A stretch of 64,000 bases of DNA from assembly GCF_042651565.1 (NCBI RefSeq), contig NZ_JBHSDF010000003.1; one strand, written 5' to 3'. The notes under the pieces were generated by a model. That model saw nothing but the letters and a program-made list of their open reading frames with translations, was not told where the DNA came from and made no database searches. Each line of letters begins with the position of its first letter. Position 1 is the stretch's first letter. The DNA is from Salinispirillum marinum (GTDB lineage: Bacteria; Pseudomonadota; Gammaproteobacteria; Pseudomonadales; Natronospirillaceae). Below, piece after piece: positions 16,863-26,750 of the stretch. A program made the translations under genes and the position numbers.

Positions 16863-19601
16863 TCATGACTGTGCAAACCGCCGCCACAACCATTTTTCTG
16901 CTTCTACCAATAGCAGTACCAACACCCCGTACACCAGCATCATGACCCAGTGAGCCAGGCTTATGGGTGCGCTGTAAAACAGCAGGTTCATGATGGGGGT
17001 ATATACAAAAGCCAGTTGCGCCAACATCATGGCGGCAATGCCGTACCAAATCCACGGATTCGACAACCACGGCAGGTGAAATACACTGCCCCGCAGTGAA
17101 CGACAGTTCAGCAGAAATACACTTTGCACCACAACGAATAGGGTAACGGCTAAGGTTCGGGCGACGGCTTCCGTTTCGCCTTGCGCTAACGCCCATTGAA
17201 AGAGCCCAAACGCACCCAGCAGCAACCAGGTGCTCACGGAGACCACCCGCAGAATCATTTCCCACGTCAGCAGTGGTGCGTCCGGTGATCTAGGCGCGCG
17301 GGCCATCAGCCCCGTCTCTTTGGGTTCAAAGGCTAACATTAAGCCAAGAAAAACGGCGGCGGTGGTGTTCAACCACAAGGCTTGCACCGGCAATACCGGC
17401 AGGGCGGTGCCGAGCAGAATGGCCACCATGATGACAAAACCCTGCCCCAGGTTGGTCGGCAACACCCAGGTGATGAACTTCACTAGGTTGTCAAAAACGT
17501 TACGTCCTTCTTCGACGGCACCGGCTATGGTGGCAAAGTTATCATCCGTCAACACCATGGCCGCCGCTTCTTTCGCCACTTCGGTACCGCCCTTACCCAT
17601 GGCGATTCCAATATCCGCTTGTTTGAGGGCGGGGGCATCATTCACCCCGTCGCCAGTCATCGCCACGACATGCCGTTTGGCTTGCAGTGCGGTCACCAGT
17701 TTTAACTTTTGTTCGGGGGCTACCCGCGCAAAGACCGCCACCTGTTCCACTTCTTGTAAAAGTTCATGGTCGCTCAGGGCGGACAATTGTTGCCCGGTCA
17801 ATACACGGTGTTCTTGAACGTCTGCTTGAACGTATGAGTGACGGGCGATACCCATTTGCTCGGCGATGGCTTTCGCGGTCAACGTATGATCACCGGTGAT
17901 CATCTTCACTTGAATGCCCGCTTGCTGGCAGGCATGAACGGCACGTATGGCTTCTGCACGGGGCGGGTCGATCATGGCTTGCAAGCCGACAAAGGTCAGG
18001 TCTGGCAGCGTGTCGGTGGCCATTAAATCCACCAGGGTTGGCGCATCGGCAGCAATACGCGCGTGCGCAACCGCCAAGACACGCAGGCCCTGGGTCGCCA
18101 AGGCTTCTACTTGCGCCAATACCTGATCTGCGGACAACGGTTGTGTGATTCCATCGGGCGCCATGGCTTGGGTGCACCGCTGCAAAATGCGCTCAACCGA
18201 ACCTTTAAAAACAACGCGATGTTCATCCTTAGACTCTACATCAAGGTGCCTTGTTGCCATATATTGCTGGTCAGACTCAAAGGGTAGCACATCCACTCGG
18301 GGCATCCGTTGGACACAATCCTGCAACGACAAGCCGCCCTTTACCGCCGCCACCAACATAGCCCCTTCGGTCGGGTCACCCTGTATATCCCAAATACCCT
18401 CATGCTGTGTCCACTGCGAGTCATTGCAAAGCACACCACCGCTCAATAGGGCTTGCAGCGCCTCGGGCAGCGGCTTCACGACCTTGCCATCGGCGTCACG
18501 AATATCGCCTTCCGGCTGATAGCCAGACCCGCTCACACGATAGGTTTGCCCGCCCGCGTACAGGTACTGCACCGTCATTTGGTTTTCCGTAAGGGTGCCT
18601 GTTTTGTCGGAACAAATAATGGTGGTTGAGCCAAGGGTTTCGACAGCGGGCAATTTGCGCACAATGGCATGACGTCGTGCCATGCGCCTTACCCCAATCG
18701 CCAGTGTTATGGTCACTACCGCGGGCAAACCCTCAGGTATAGCGGCCACAGATAAGGCCACCGCCGCGATAAAGGTATCCACCCAATATTGTCCACGGGC
18801 CAACCCAACTGCAAAGGTGAGTGCCGCGAGGGTGAGAATCACCCATAACAAAATTTTGCTGAAGGCCTGAATCTTCTTCGTCAAAGGCGTTTCAAGCGTC
18901 ACGGCGTTGTTGATTAAGCGCGCGATCTTACCCGTTTCCGTTTGATCACCGGTTGCTATAACAACGCCAGTGGCTTGACCATATGTCACCAGTGTACTGG
19001 CAAAAGCCATATTAATGCGGTCGGCCAGCACGGTGTCTTTGGCTAGACTGACGCGTTGTTTTTGTACCGCGACCGATTCTCCGGTCAGCGCAGATTCATC
19101 CACCTGAAGATTTCGATTTTCAATCAACCGCACATCCGCTGGCACTTTGTCGCCAGACGCCAACAATACAATATCGCCGGGTACGAGTTCATCGGCCGGT
19201 ACGGTGTGCTTTTTACCGTTACGCACCACCACCGCATTGGCAGACAACATTTGTCGTAATGAATTTAAGGCTTGCTCTGCCTTGGATTCTTGCAGATAGC
19301 CAATCATCGCATTCACCAACACGACGGAAAAAATGACCACCGAATCGATATATTCACGTAATAGGAAAGTAACTGCGGTAGACAACAGTAAAATATAAAT
19401 CAGCGGATTATGAAGTTGCAGCAAAAAGCGCTTAATGGCTGATGTGGTTTTTTGTGTTGAGATACGGTTAAATCCAAACAAGCGTTGTCGCTCTGCCACA
19501 TCCTCGGTACTTAAACCGCGGTGATGATGGCTGCGCACTTCCGCCAACACATCTTCCTCGGCCAAGTGGTGCCATAGCGCTTGGGGTAACGGTAAACTCA
19601 T
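16863..19601 (-). CDS. P2-type cation-transporting ATPase
   Basis: 912 residues. Cation_ATPase_N domain, actuator motif TGES, phosphorylation site CSDKTGTLTENQM (Asp near 331), KGSVERIL nucleotide region, MTGDGVNDAPALKQADIGIAMG hinge (split here only for length) and C-terminal helices. The M4 motif AIPEGLPAVVTITLAIGVRR is of the Ca2+/Na+ (SERCA/PMR-like) kind, while M6 reads LNTTAAVFLGLMLAFEP, so the ion may be Ca2+, Mg2+ or Na+. It acts in the inner membrane. Downstream DUF188 gene follows by 17 nt. Ion specificity is the only open point. Confidence 0.9.
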   Translation of the reverse strand: MSLPLPQALWHHLAEEDVLAEVRSHHHRGLSTEDVAERQRLFGFNRISTQKTTSAIKRFLLQLHNPLIYILLLSTAVTFLLREYIDSVVIFSVVLVNAMIGYLQESKAEQALNSLRQMLSANAVVVRNGKKHTVPADELVPGDIVLLASGDKVPADVRLIENRNLQVDESALTGESVAVQKQRVSLAKDTVLADRINMAFASTLVTYGQATGVVIATGDQTETGKIARLINNAVTLETPLTKKIQAFSKILLWVILTLAALTFAVGLARGQYWVDTFIAAVALSVAAIPEGLPAVVTITLAIGVRRMARRHAIVRKLPAVETLGSTTIICSDKTGTLTENQMTVQYLYAGGQTYRVSGSGYQPEGDIRDADGKVVKPLPEALQALLSGGVLCNDSQWTQHEGIWDIQGDPTEGAMLVAAVKGGLSLQDCVQRMPRVDVLPFESDQQYMATRHLDVESKDEHRVVFKGSVERILQRCTQAMAPDGITQPLSADQVLAQVEALATQGLRVLAVAHARIAADAPTLVDLMATDTLPDLTFVGLQAMIDPPRAEAIRAVHACQQAGIQVKMITGDHTLTAKAIAEQMGIARHSYVQADVQEHRVLTGQQLSALSDHELLQEVEQVAVFARVAPEQKLKLVTALQAKRHVVAMTGDGVNDAPALKQADIGIAMGKGGTEVAKEAAAMVLTDDNFATIAGAVEEGRNVFDNLVKFITWVLPTNLGQGFVIMVAILLGTALPVLPVQALWLNTTAAVFLGLMLAFEPKETGLMARAPRSPDAPLLTWEMILRVVSVSTWLLLGAFGLFQWALAQGETEAVARTLAVTLFVVVQSVFLLNCRSLRGSVFHLPWLSNPWIWYGIAAMMLAQLAFVYTPIMNLLFYSAPISLAHWVMMLVYGVLVLLLVEAEKWLWRRFAQS

Positions 19602-19789
19602 GATTTCTGCTCAGAACCTTTAATATCAATAAATGCTAACACACATTGTTATGGTAATAGGTGATAGAGATCAAACATCGTTTTCGTTGCCGTCTCGAAA
19701 AGCCTACTAGCCATCATTCTTATCTTGCGCTATCGTTTCGTTTTTAATTGCCACTCCCTTTCACTTAACTTGTATTTAACGAGGCCCGT

Positions 19790-20233
19790 GTGAGTATTTC
19801 TGCCTTAGATCAGAAGCTGGACATGTACCGTTCGGAATTAAAACGCTTGGAAGAAGCGCGTACTGCAATTGCAGAAAAAGAAGAGCGTACGCAAAAAATT
19901 ATTACCGACATGGAAGATGCTTGCAAAGCGTTAGATATCCCCGTTGAAGAGATATTTCGGCGCTTGGAAAAACGTATTGAACGCTGGATTAAATCACGCA
20001 GTAACGAAGATGAAGGTATTCACCAACATTTGAAGAGTTATTACGCGCGGGTTATCAGCGAAGGGCATAAAGAAAAGGCTAAGGCGCGTCCGGCAGAACC
20101 TAAGTTACCGACCGGCACTTATTTGAACCCTTATACTCAGGAAACGCTGGAGAAGCGGACCCGTACACCGGCTCAGCTCAGTGAATGGGTCAGTATCTAC
20201 GGCTTAGGAACGGTAGAAACCTGGCGTCGCTGA
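19790..20233 (+). CDS. MvaT/H-NS-like nucleoid-associated protein
   Basis: 147 residues from a GTG at 19790 (GAGG 5 nt upstream). The first 75 residues form a charged coiled coil suited to oligomerisation. A Lys/Pro-rich linker leads to a C-terminal domain from about 108: TGTYLNPYTQETLEKRTRTPAQLSEWVSIYG. The framework (TYxNPxT, LxEW, YGxxxVExW) matches MvaT/MvaU, while the DNA-contact loop reads RTRTP, closer to the QGRTP loop of H-NS than the KGGN of MvaT. Probable role: xenogeneic silencing and chromosome organisation. Stands alone, divergent from the ATPase gene. Confidence 0.75.
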   Translation: MSISALDQKLDMYRSELKRLEEARTAIAEKEERTQKIITDMEDACKALDIPVEEIFRRLEKRIERWIKSRSNEDEGIHQHLKSYYARVISEGHKEKAKARPAEPKLPTGTYLNPYTQETLEKRTRTPAQLSEWVSIYGLGTVETWRR

Positions 20234-20246
20234 TCGGGCTCCGCGC

Positions 20247-21674
20247 TCAGCGTGCTTGAAAGCGCAACAGTCGAGTCGTTAGCAGGATACTGGCGGTGGT
20301 TAAACCCGCCGTCAGACCAATCCAAAACCCTGGCGCGCCAATCGGTGCATCGGTCAGCCATGGGGTAAAGGTGAGCACATACCCCAAGGGCAAGCAGATC
20401 GCCCAGAACGACAACAGCATAATAAACATCGGAATGCGCGTATCACGATAACCGCGCAAAGCGCTGATCGCCGTAACCTGCACCACGTCCGCAATTTGGA
20501 AGACCGCACCAAACACCAGCAATTGGGTGGCAACCTGCCGCACGGCCGTATCTTGCGTATACAGACTCGCCAAGAGATCGCGTGAAAAGAAGAGCAGCGG
20601 CGCGTAAACCAAGGCGATCCCAAGTGCCAGAACAATCGCACTGCGCCCCAACAAACGGGCTGTGTCCGGTGCCTTAGCACCCACTAAAAAACTGATGCGC
20701 AAGGTCAACGCCATGCCCAAACTGAGCGGTACCATAAACAACAACGACACGACGTTTAAAACGATTTGATGTCCCGCCACCACCACAGCCCCCAGCGGGG
20801 CCAAAAACAAGGCGATCACGGCAAACATGCTGGCTTCAACAAATATCGTAAAACCGATGGGCACCCCAAGCCGCAGCAAGCGCCCAATGGATGTCCGGCT
20901 GGGTTTCGCCCAATCCCGCAACAAATGGAATTGGGCATAAAGCTTACTGCGATTGAGATATAACAGCAGCGCCAACAAGGATACCCACTGCGATATCGCG
21001 GTAGCCCAACCACAGCCTACGCCGCCCATGGCGGGCAAGCCAAATTTGCCGTAAATCAAAACATAGTTCAGTGGCAAATTAACCGCCGTGCCCAGCAGGG
21101 AAAACGCCATAAAGGTGCGGGTGTGGCCCAAACCGTCGGTCAGGCCGCGCAAAGCGACCAACAGCAACAACGCCGGCACGCCCAGAGAAAACGAGCGCAG
21201 ATAGCCCTCGGTAATGGAGGCCGTTTGCAGGTCCATTTGCAACAACACCAACACGGGCTTCACATTAAACAGCAACCCGATCATTAACACTGCACAGCCC
21301 AAGGCAACATAGATTCCCTGCCAGGTCATGGGCATGATGTGTTCTGACTGGCGAGCCCCGCGATGACCGGAAATCATCGGCTGGAGAGCACTCAATAACC
21401 CCATGAAGAACAGAAACAGCGGCGACCACAAGCTGCTCCCAATGCCCACGCCCGCCAAATCACTGGCACTGTAATTACCGGCCATGATGGTATCAATCAC
21501 GCCATTGGCCATTTGTGCCAACTGCGCAACCAAGATAGGCGCGCCCAATAAAGCCAGCGTTTTCCACTCGGTGAACGTGCGTACTAAGGTGCTTTGCTGA
21601 GCTTGCGGAATGGGTTGATGATCCTGATCCAAACGAATACCTAATGCCTGTAGTGGTTCAATAAACTTGGCCAT
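20247..21674 (-). CDS. MATE-family efflux transporter (NorM-like)
   Basis: About 475 residues with twelve membrane helices. LGAPILVAQLAQMANGVIDTIMAGNYSASDLAGVGIG is the typical first helix pair of NorM-type MATE antiporters, which exchange Na+ or H+ for cationic drugs. Both six-helix halves are complete. The frame extends to 21884, but the extra 70 residues have no membrane or family features and overlap the divergent gene, so I take the ATG at 21674; it has no clear ribosome site and a start slightly downstream is possible. Substrate unknown. Confidence 0.85.
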   Translation of the reverse strand: MAKFIEPLQALGIRLDQDHQPIPQAQQSTLVRTFTEWKTLALLGAPILVAQLAQMANGVIDTIMAGNYSASDLAGVGIGSSLWSPLFLFFMGLLSALQPMISGHRGARQSEHIMPMTWQGIYVALGCAVLMIGLLFNVKPVLVLLQMDLQTASITEGYLRSFSLGVPALLLLVALRGLTDGLGHTRTFMAFSLLGTAVNLPLNYVLIYGKFGLPAMGGVGCGWATAISQWVSLLALLLYLNRSKLYAQFHLLRDWAKPSRTSIGRLLRLGVPIGFTIFVEASMFAVIALFLAPLGAVVVAGHQIVLNVVSLLFMVPLSLGMALTLRISFLVGAKAPDTARLLGRSAIVLALGIALVYAPLLFFSRDLLASLYTQDTAVRQVATQLLVFGAVFQIADVVQVTAISALRGYRDTRIPMFIMLLSFWAICLPLGYVLTFTPWLTDAPIGAPGFWIGLTAGLTTASILLTTRLLRFQAR

Positions 21675-21854
21675 CCAGTCAACCGACCGGACAGGCGGCA
21701 CACTATACTCCACTCCATGCGAACGGCCAATTATCGTATTAATGGAATGGCCACCATGTGGCACGCATGACAAAATGTGCTCAGTTTTCCCTACCCATGG
21801 CCGACAAAGAGCCATAGCGTCTATAATCGTCTGAATTTGGATTTTGAGGTAAGC

Positions 21855-23021
21855 ATGACCACTCGCAATACTGTGCTGTCCCATGGGTTATCGCTAATGG
21901 TTGCCTTGTTGCTCAGTAGCGGCGTTTTGGCCGATCGCCACCGGCTACCGGCTGGCACGCTATCTGAACGCTATGTTCCCTTAGAAAATGGCAGCATTAT
22001 TTATGACTTGGTTACCGAATTGGAGTGGATGCGGTGCAGCGTTGGGCAAACATGGAACACGCAACAACAGCGTTGCTTGGGCACACCATCCAGCATGACA
22101 TGGGCCGAAGCTCAGGCTATGCGTCGCCCTACCGGCTGGCAGGTACCGAACATAGCCGAATTGCGTTCATTGGTGTACTGCTCCACCAATCAACCGGTGC
22201 GCTTTGACCCGATGGAAAATGGGGTGTCCTGTATCGGTGATTACAGCTCTCCCACCATTCTCGCCCAAGCATTCCCGGACACCATAGAAGGGCATTATTG
22301 GTCGGCCAGCAACGCCGACGCTCAAGGCTTTGCCGGATGGTATGTTAATTTTTCCAGCGGCACATCCTTATCCAAGCGCATTGATCTGCCCAGTCATGTC
22401 CGCTGGGTCCGTAAAGGTTATCCGGTCGAATTACCTGACCCGCCGCCACTGCCGGCTCGGGCCAGCACCCCCACTGCACCAGCTTCAAGTACCGTCACAC
22501 CGTCTGCACAACCGACCACAGCGCCCCGTCGCCTGAGCCCTGAAGAGCGTTTTACGGTAGCCCAGGAAGGCCACATCGCGCAGGATTTGGAAACCGGTTT
22601 GATGTGGCAGCGTTGCAGCCTAGGCCAGCAATGGAACGCGGATGCAGAGCAATGTTCGGGCGATGCCACGACCCTACAATGGGATGAACTAGCGTCCATC
22701 AATTCTGACCTAGCGGGTTTTGACGACTGGCGTGTACCCACCGTTACTGAATTGCGCGCCTTGGTTTATTGCTCCACCGGGCAGCCAGCCCGATTGGGTA
22801 TGCCAGAGAACTTCACCACCTGTGCAGGCAACTACCAACGTCCAACCATCATGGTCGGCCCCTTCGTGAACACAGAACCCACGTGGTATTGGAGCAGCAC
22901 ACCGTTGCGTAACCCCGACTACTCGGCATGGAGTGTGTCGTTCTATTCAGGCTCGGTCTATTATGCCTACAAACACTTTGGCTATCCCGTGCGCTTGGTC
23001 AGAGGGCCGTTCGCCGAATAG
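21855..23021 (+). CDS. exported protein with two DUF1566 (Lcl C-terminal-like) domains
   Basis: About 388 residues. Signal peptide (about 1-25, LLLSSGVLA), then two tandem DUF1566 domains: the first with TWAEAQAMRRPTGWQVPNIAE and LRSLVYCSTNQP, the second with LQWDELASINSDLAGFDDWR and LRALVYCSTGQP. Both open with a CSxGQxWN motif and end with a WSxS-VxFxSG block. A Pro/Thr/Ala linker (about 195-225) separates them. Paired cysteines per domain suggest disulfides in the periplasm or outside. DUF1566 occurs in lectin-like surface proteins; role unknown. Start 21855 is set by GAGG 5 nt before. A bidirectional terminator follows. Confidence 0.8.
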   Translation: MTTRNTVLSHGLSLMVALLLSSGVLADRHRLPAGTLSERYVPLENGSIIYDLVTELEWMRCSVGQTWNTQQQRCLGTPSSMTWAEAQAMRRPTGWQVPNIAELRSLVYCSTNQPVRFDPMENGVSCIGDYSSPTILAQAFPDTIEGHYWSASNADAQGFAGWYVNFSSGTSLSKRIDLPSHVRWVRKGYPVELPDPPPLPARASTPTAPASSTVTPSAQPTTAPRRLSPEERFTVAQEGHIAQDLETGLMWQRCSLGQQWNADAEQCSGDATTLQWDELASINSDLAGFDDWRVPTVTELRALVYCSTGQPARLGMPENFTTCAGNYQRPTIMVGPFVNTEPTWYWSSTPLRNPDYSAWSVSFYSGSVYYAYKHFGYPVRLVRGPFAE

Positions 23022-23033
23022 TTTACCGGCAAT

Positions 23034-23066
23034 AAAAAAGCCCAAGAATCATCTTGGGCTTTTTTG
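23034..23066. terminator. bidirectional intrinsic terminator
   Basis: Perfect 8-bp stem GCCCAAGA / TCTTGGGC with loop ATCA, flanked by six A on the left and six T on the right. It serves both convergent genes, the DUF1566 protein and the chemoreceptor. Confidence 0.9.
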
Positions 23067-23084
23067 TGACGTACTTACTCGGGG

Positions 23085-25103
23085 TTAAAACTTAAAACGA
23101 CCGACTAAGGCTTCTTGTTCGTGTGTTAATGCCGCCAGTTGCTCGAACGTATCGGCATTCCTCGACGCATTGTTAACAACCTGATCCGCCATATCCGCAA
23201 TCACCACCGTATTATTGGCCACTTCACCCGCCACCACTTTCTGTTCATTGACCGCATTGGCGATGTGATGAATCATTTCCGACATGCGCGCCAATGAACC
23301 CAGTATTTCGCCGATGGACTGTCCGGTTTTCTCCGATTCACTGACCACCACCTGCGACTGTTCACGGTTCTGCGACATCAAACCAACGGCCTCTTGCGAA
23401 CGTGACTGCAAGGCTTCAATCATTTGATAGATTTCTTCGGTCGACTTTTGCGTTTTGCTCGCCAGGTCTCGCACTTCATCGGCAACAACGGCAAAACCTC
23501 TGCCCTGCTCACCCGCGCGCGCCGCTTCGATCGCTGCATTCAGTGCCAACAAGTTCGTTTGTTCGGCAATGCCTTTGATCACCGCCAAAATGTTGCCGAT
23601 GTTTTCGGATTCCTTATTCAGCGCATCGATGACGCCACTGGCTTTTTGCAAATTACCTTCCAAGGTCTGAATAGCTTGTAAGCTGATGTCCATGTTGTGC
23701 TGGCCATCACGCGCTTCTTTATTTACTCGATCCACCTCCGCCAAGGTACCGCTAGCACTGTTCGCTACTTCTTGCGTGGCGGACTCCATCTCGGTTACTG
23801 CCGTCGCCACCAGGTCGGTTTGCTCTTTTTGCTCGCGCAGTTTTTGGCGACTGGACGCCGTGGTCGTCATCACCTGTTGCGTTACCGCGTTCACTTCCGC
23901 CGAGGTTTGCCCAATGCCTTGCAAAATATCCCGCAAATGACGCAAGAGATTATTGATGCCATCGCCAATGGCGGTGAACTCGTCCTGCCCTTTCAAGCGG
24001 ACTTGGTGGCTCAAATCACCCGCCGAAATCTCTTTCAACACGGTGACGATTTGATTCAGCGGTTTGCGTATGCTGCGAATGAGACCAAAGACAATGAACA
24101 GTGCCAACAACAGTGAGACTGCGTAGGTACCGACGATAGCCACCTGCGCTTGCTGGGCATCGCTCGCTAACTCACTTTGCAGCGCATTCGAGCGCTCGGC
24201 AATTTGATCGCTCAGGCGCTGCAGTGCGGCCACGCCACCGTTAATGTCGTTGGCAATGGCGGCTTGCAAGCGGTTGGACTCGGCCTGCAACTGCAGGCGT
24301 TGGATGTTGAGGGCTAAGGTACCATCGTCAGCGTTAACCGCACGGTCCAATACCGTGACGAAGCGCCCAAGCCGGTCAAACAATACGGTATTGGAATCTT
24401 CTAGCCGCTCAATCCTGACTTGAGTATTTTGCAGTTCGCCCTGTAAAAACTCACGCAGCTCAATCAGTTCCTGTACCGAGGTCATGGTATTGCTGTTTGT
24501 CACTTCGGTACGTACCAGGTCAATCTTGTCACGCACATATTGCGTATCTGCGCCTATTGCGCTGGCTTCTCGCGTCGTTTGCTGGCTTAGAACTTCCATG
24601 ACCCGATCGACCACCCGCATTTCATTCGGAAAGGCTAACCACCGTGAAGCTTCGCCTTGAACTTCGGCAAAGTAGGCGTCATCCGCAGCCAACAGTTCAG
24701 AACGAATGGCCAGCTGCCGTTCACCAAGCTCAATCAGCGATTGCAGCAGACCATTGGCTTGATTCAATTCATTTTGCAGTGCATCCATGCCGTCGGTCTG
24801 GGCCACGAGCGTATCCAGTAATAAACCATATTGCTCGACTTCGCGTGCAAACTCCGCCTCATAAACCGTCAACAGCTCAACGTTTTGTTCGCTGGCGTGT
24901 TGGGCCACGGCTTTGTTGATGTTCTGCGCCGTAATCATCAAGGCATAGCCTGACTGCAGTTGGGGCAACACGTCACCCGTAATTTCCGACATACTGCGTT
25001 GCATGGTTTGCTGGCTGCGCAGTGCAGCCACGCCGATCACCGTCATTAAAACCAACAACAAGAGAAAACCGAGACCCGTACGCCGTACTACGGTCATTTT
25101 CAT
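23085..25103 (-). CDS. methyl-accepting chemotaxis protein
   Basis: About 672 residues from the ATG at 25103 (GGAG 8 nt upstream; the frame continues to 25274 without a site). N-terminal membrane helix (about 10-28), a long helical periplasmic ligand domain with heptad-like repeats (about 30-325), second helix (about 330-352), HAMP (SIRKPLNQIVTVLKEISAGDL) and the signalling hairpin with the strongly conserved tip IAEQTNLLALNAAIEAARAG. It ends LVGRFKF, with no CheR/CheB-binding pentapeptide. Signals through CheA/CheW to flagella or another chemosensory output. Ligand unknown. Confidence 0.92.
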   Translation of the reverse strand: MKMTVVRRTGLGFLLLLVLMTVIGVAALRSQQTMQRSMSEITGDVLPQLQSGYALMITAQNINKAVAQHASEQNVELLTVYEAEFAREVEQYGLLLDTLVAQTDGMDALQNELNQANGLLQSLIELGERQLAIRSELLAADDAYFAEVQGEASRWLAFPNEMRVVDRVMEVLSQQTTREASAIGADTQYVRDKIDLVRTEVTNSNTMTSVQELIELREFLQGELQNTQVRIERLEDSNTVLFDRLGRFVTVLDRAVNADDGTLALNIQRLQLQAESNRLQAAIANDINGGVAALQRLSDQIAERSNALQSELASDAQQAQVAIVGTYAVSLLLALFIVFGLIRSIRKPLNQIVTVLKEISAGDLSHQVRLKGQDEFTAIGDGINNLLRHLRDILQGIGQTSAEVNAVTQQVMTTTASSRQKLREQKEQTDLVATAVTEMESATQEVANSASGTLAEVDRVNKEARDGQHNMDISLQAIQTLEGNLQKASGVIDALNKESENIGNILAVIKGIAEQTNLLALNAAIEAARAGEQGRGFAVVADEVRDLASKTQKSTEEIYQMIEALQSRSQEAVGLMSQNREQSQVVVSESEKTGQSIGEILGSLARMSEMIHHIANAVNEQKVVAGEVANNTVVIADMADQVVNNASRNADTFEQLAALTHEQEALVGRFKF

Positions 25104-25396
25104 AACGTACACTCCACTTGAGTCAACACCAACGAAGGACCATTTCAGCCATCTTAACCGATTAAGAAACAATAAAGATTTCAGCAGCGTTAGAGAATGA
25201 AAATGGCTTTTTACGTCGTTTTTGTTTTTGTTTGTCGTTTTACGGCGCACCCATGGCTCGCCGTACGTTGACAATATAGTCCATTCCAGGCCAAAGCAGA
25301 AACTTTTCTACGACAGATTTATGTCATCATTCGGTAATCCAGCGCCTGATGTTGTATCGTATTCAGACAAAACAAACGCCATGCGGTGATCTTATG

Positions 25397-26032
25397 ATGT
25401 CAAATGAAGCCCAGAAAGTTCGTGATACGCTCATTGAACGAGGTCTTGAGACGCCCCTACTACCTAATCAACTGGACCGGGATGCAAAATATGAGCGCAT
25501 TCGTGGCTTAATGACTGAAGTGGTAAGCACCTTAGGTTTAGACTTGAACGACGACAGTTTGGCCGAGACGCCCCATCGCATCGCCAAGATGTACGTTGAT
25601 GAAATTTTCGCTGGGCTGGATTACGCCAACTTCCCCAAGATGTCGTTGATTGAGAACAAAATGGGTGTCGAGGAAATGGTGAAGGTGAAGGACATCAGCG
25701 TCATCAGCACCTGCGAACACCACTTTGTGACCATCGACGGACGGGCGAGAGTTGCCTACATCCCCGCCGACAAAGTCATTGGCCTGTCAAAAATTAACCG
25801 CATCGTGCGTTTTTTTGCCCAGCGCCCGCAAGTGCAAGAACGGTTAACGCAGCAAGTGTTGGTCGCCTTGCAAACGCTGCTTGAAACCGACAATGTTGCT
25901 GTGAGCATAGAAGCCACACACTATTGCGTGAAATCGCGCGGCATTATGGACGCCAACTCAACCACGGAAACCACTGCGTTGGGTGGTATATTCAAGACCA
26001 ATGCCACCACGCGCAATGAGTTCTTGAATTGA
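25397..26032 (+). CDS. folE: GTP cyclohydrolase I
   Basis: About 211 residues. ETPHRIAKMYVDEIFAGLDY, the zinc ligand and active-site block ISTCEHHFVTIDGRARVAYIP, KINRIVRFFAQRPQVQERLT and EATHYCVKSRGIMD are diagnostic. It converts GTP to dihydroneopterin triphosphate, first step of folate synthesis, and works with folB and folK at 42.8-43.6 kb. I choose the second of two adjacent ATG codons (25397), 7 nt after GGTGA; 25394 is possible. A trmN6 gene starts 1 nt after the stop, implying co-transcription. Confidence 0.95.
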   Translation: MSNEAQKVRDTLIERGLETPLLPNQLDRDAKYERIRGLMTEVVSTLGLDLNDDSLAETPHRIAKMYVDEIFAGLDYANFPKMSLIENKMGVEEMVKVKDISVISTCEHHFVTIDGRARVAYIPADKVIGLSKINRIVRFFAQRPQVQERLTQQVLVALQTLLETDNVAVSIEATHYCVKSRGIMDANSTTETTALGGIFKTNATTRNEFLN

Positions 26033-26033
26033 T

Positions 26034-26750
26034 GTGACCACTGCAACACCACCGTTCCACTGCAAACAATTTACCGTTCAGCATGACCGTTGTGCAATGA
26101 AAGTGGGTACGGACGCCTTGCTCCTTGGTGCATGGGCTGAAGTGCCCGAACTCGGCGCGGTGCTGGATATCGGTGCAGGCAGTGGGATTCTGAGCTTGAT
26201 GGTGGCGCAACGTACCTCGGGTTCCGTTGCCATCACCGGTATAGAGCTTGATCAAGACGCCACCCAACAAGCCGCAGACAATGCGGCACAGAGTCCATGG
26301 CAGGAGCGCATAGCGTTCCTGCAAGGCGACGTGCTCTCGTGGCAAGCCCCCAGTCGCTATGACATGATTATCTCTAACCCACCGTTTTTCAGCGACAGCT
26401 TGGGTTCACCGAAAGCCGCTCGGCAACAGGCCCGTCATGCCGACAGCTTGCCTTTCCACGCAATGATTAAACGAGTGACGGAGTGGCTGACACCTAACGG
26501 GCAATTCAGTTTTATCTTGCCTGTTTCGAGTGCGCAACAGCTCATTGCTTTAGCGGAACCCTTAGGTTGGCATGTACGACGCCACTGTGCAGTGCAATCA
26601 ACGCCAGACAAAACCGCGCATCGTTGGATGGTCAGTTTAGTGCGCCAGGCCTGTGCCACCGACGTTACGACCTTAACCATCAAAGATGCCACCCATGCGT
26701 ACAGCGCGGAGTACCGAGCCCTACTGCGAGATTTTTATCTTCGCTTCTAA
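26034..26750 (+). CDS. trmN6: tRNA1(Val) (adenine37-N6)-methyltransferase
   Basis: 238 residues from a GTG at 26034. FTVQHDRCAMKVGTDALLLGAWAE opening, SAM site VLDIGAGSGILSLMVAQR, GIELDQDA, and catalytic ISNPPFFSDS match YfiC/TrmN6, which methylates N6 of A37 in tRNA-Val. It begins one base after the folE stop, so translation is probably coupled. A broken copy of tRNA-fMet sequence begins directly after its stop codon. Confidence 0.9.
   Translation: MTTATPPFHCKQFTVQHDRCAMKVGTDALLLGAWAEVPELGAVLDIGAGSGILSLMVAQRTSGSVAITGIELDQDATQQAADNAAQSPWQERIAFLQGDVLSWQAPSRYDMIISNPPFFSDSLGSPKAARQQARHADSLPFHAMIKRVTEWLTPNGQFSFILPVSSAQQLIALAEPLGWHVRRHCAVQSTPDKTAHRWMVSLVRQACATDVTTLTIKDATHAYSAEYRALLRDFYLRF

Noticed and set aside
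16846..17265. N-terminal extension of the YaiI-family gene into the ATPase gene
   Set aside because: The DUF188 domain begins exactly at 16845, and the upstream codons are inside the ATPase frame.
21675..21884. 70-residue N-terminal extension of the MATE gene
   Set aside because: It overlaps the divergent DUF1566 gene start and has no membrane or family features.
22981..23084. CRISPR or other spaced direct repeats
   Set aside because: The only repeat structure here is one terminator hairpin; I found no regularly spaced repeats anywhere in the window.
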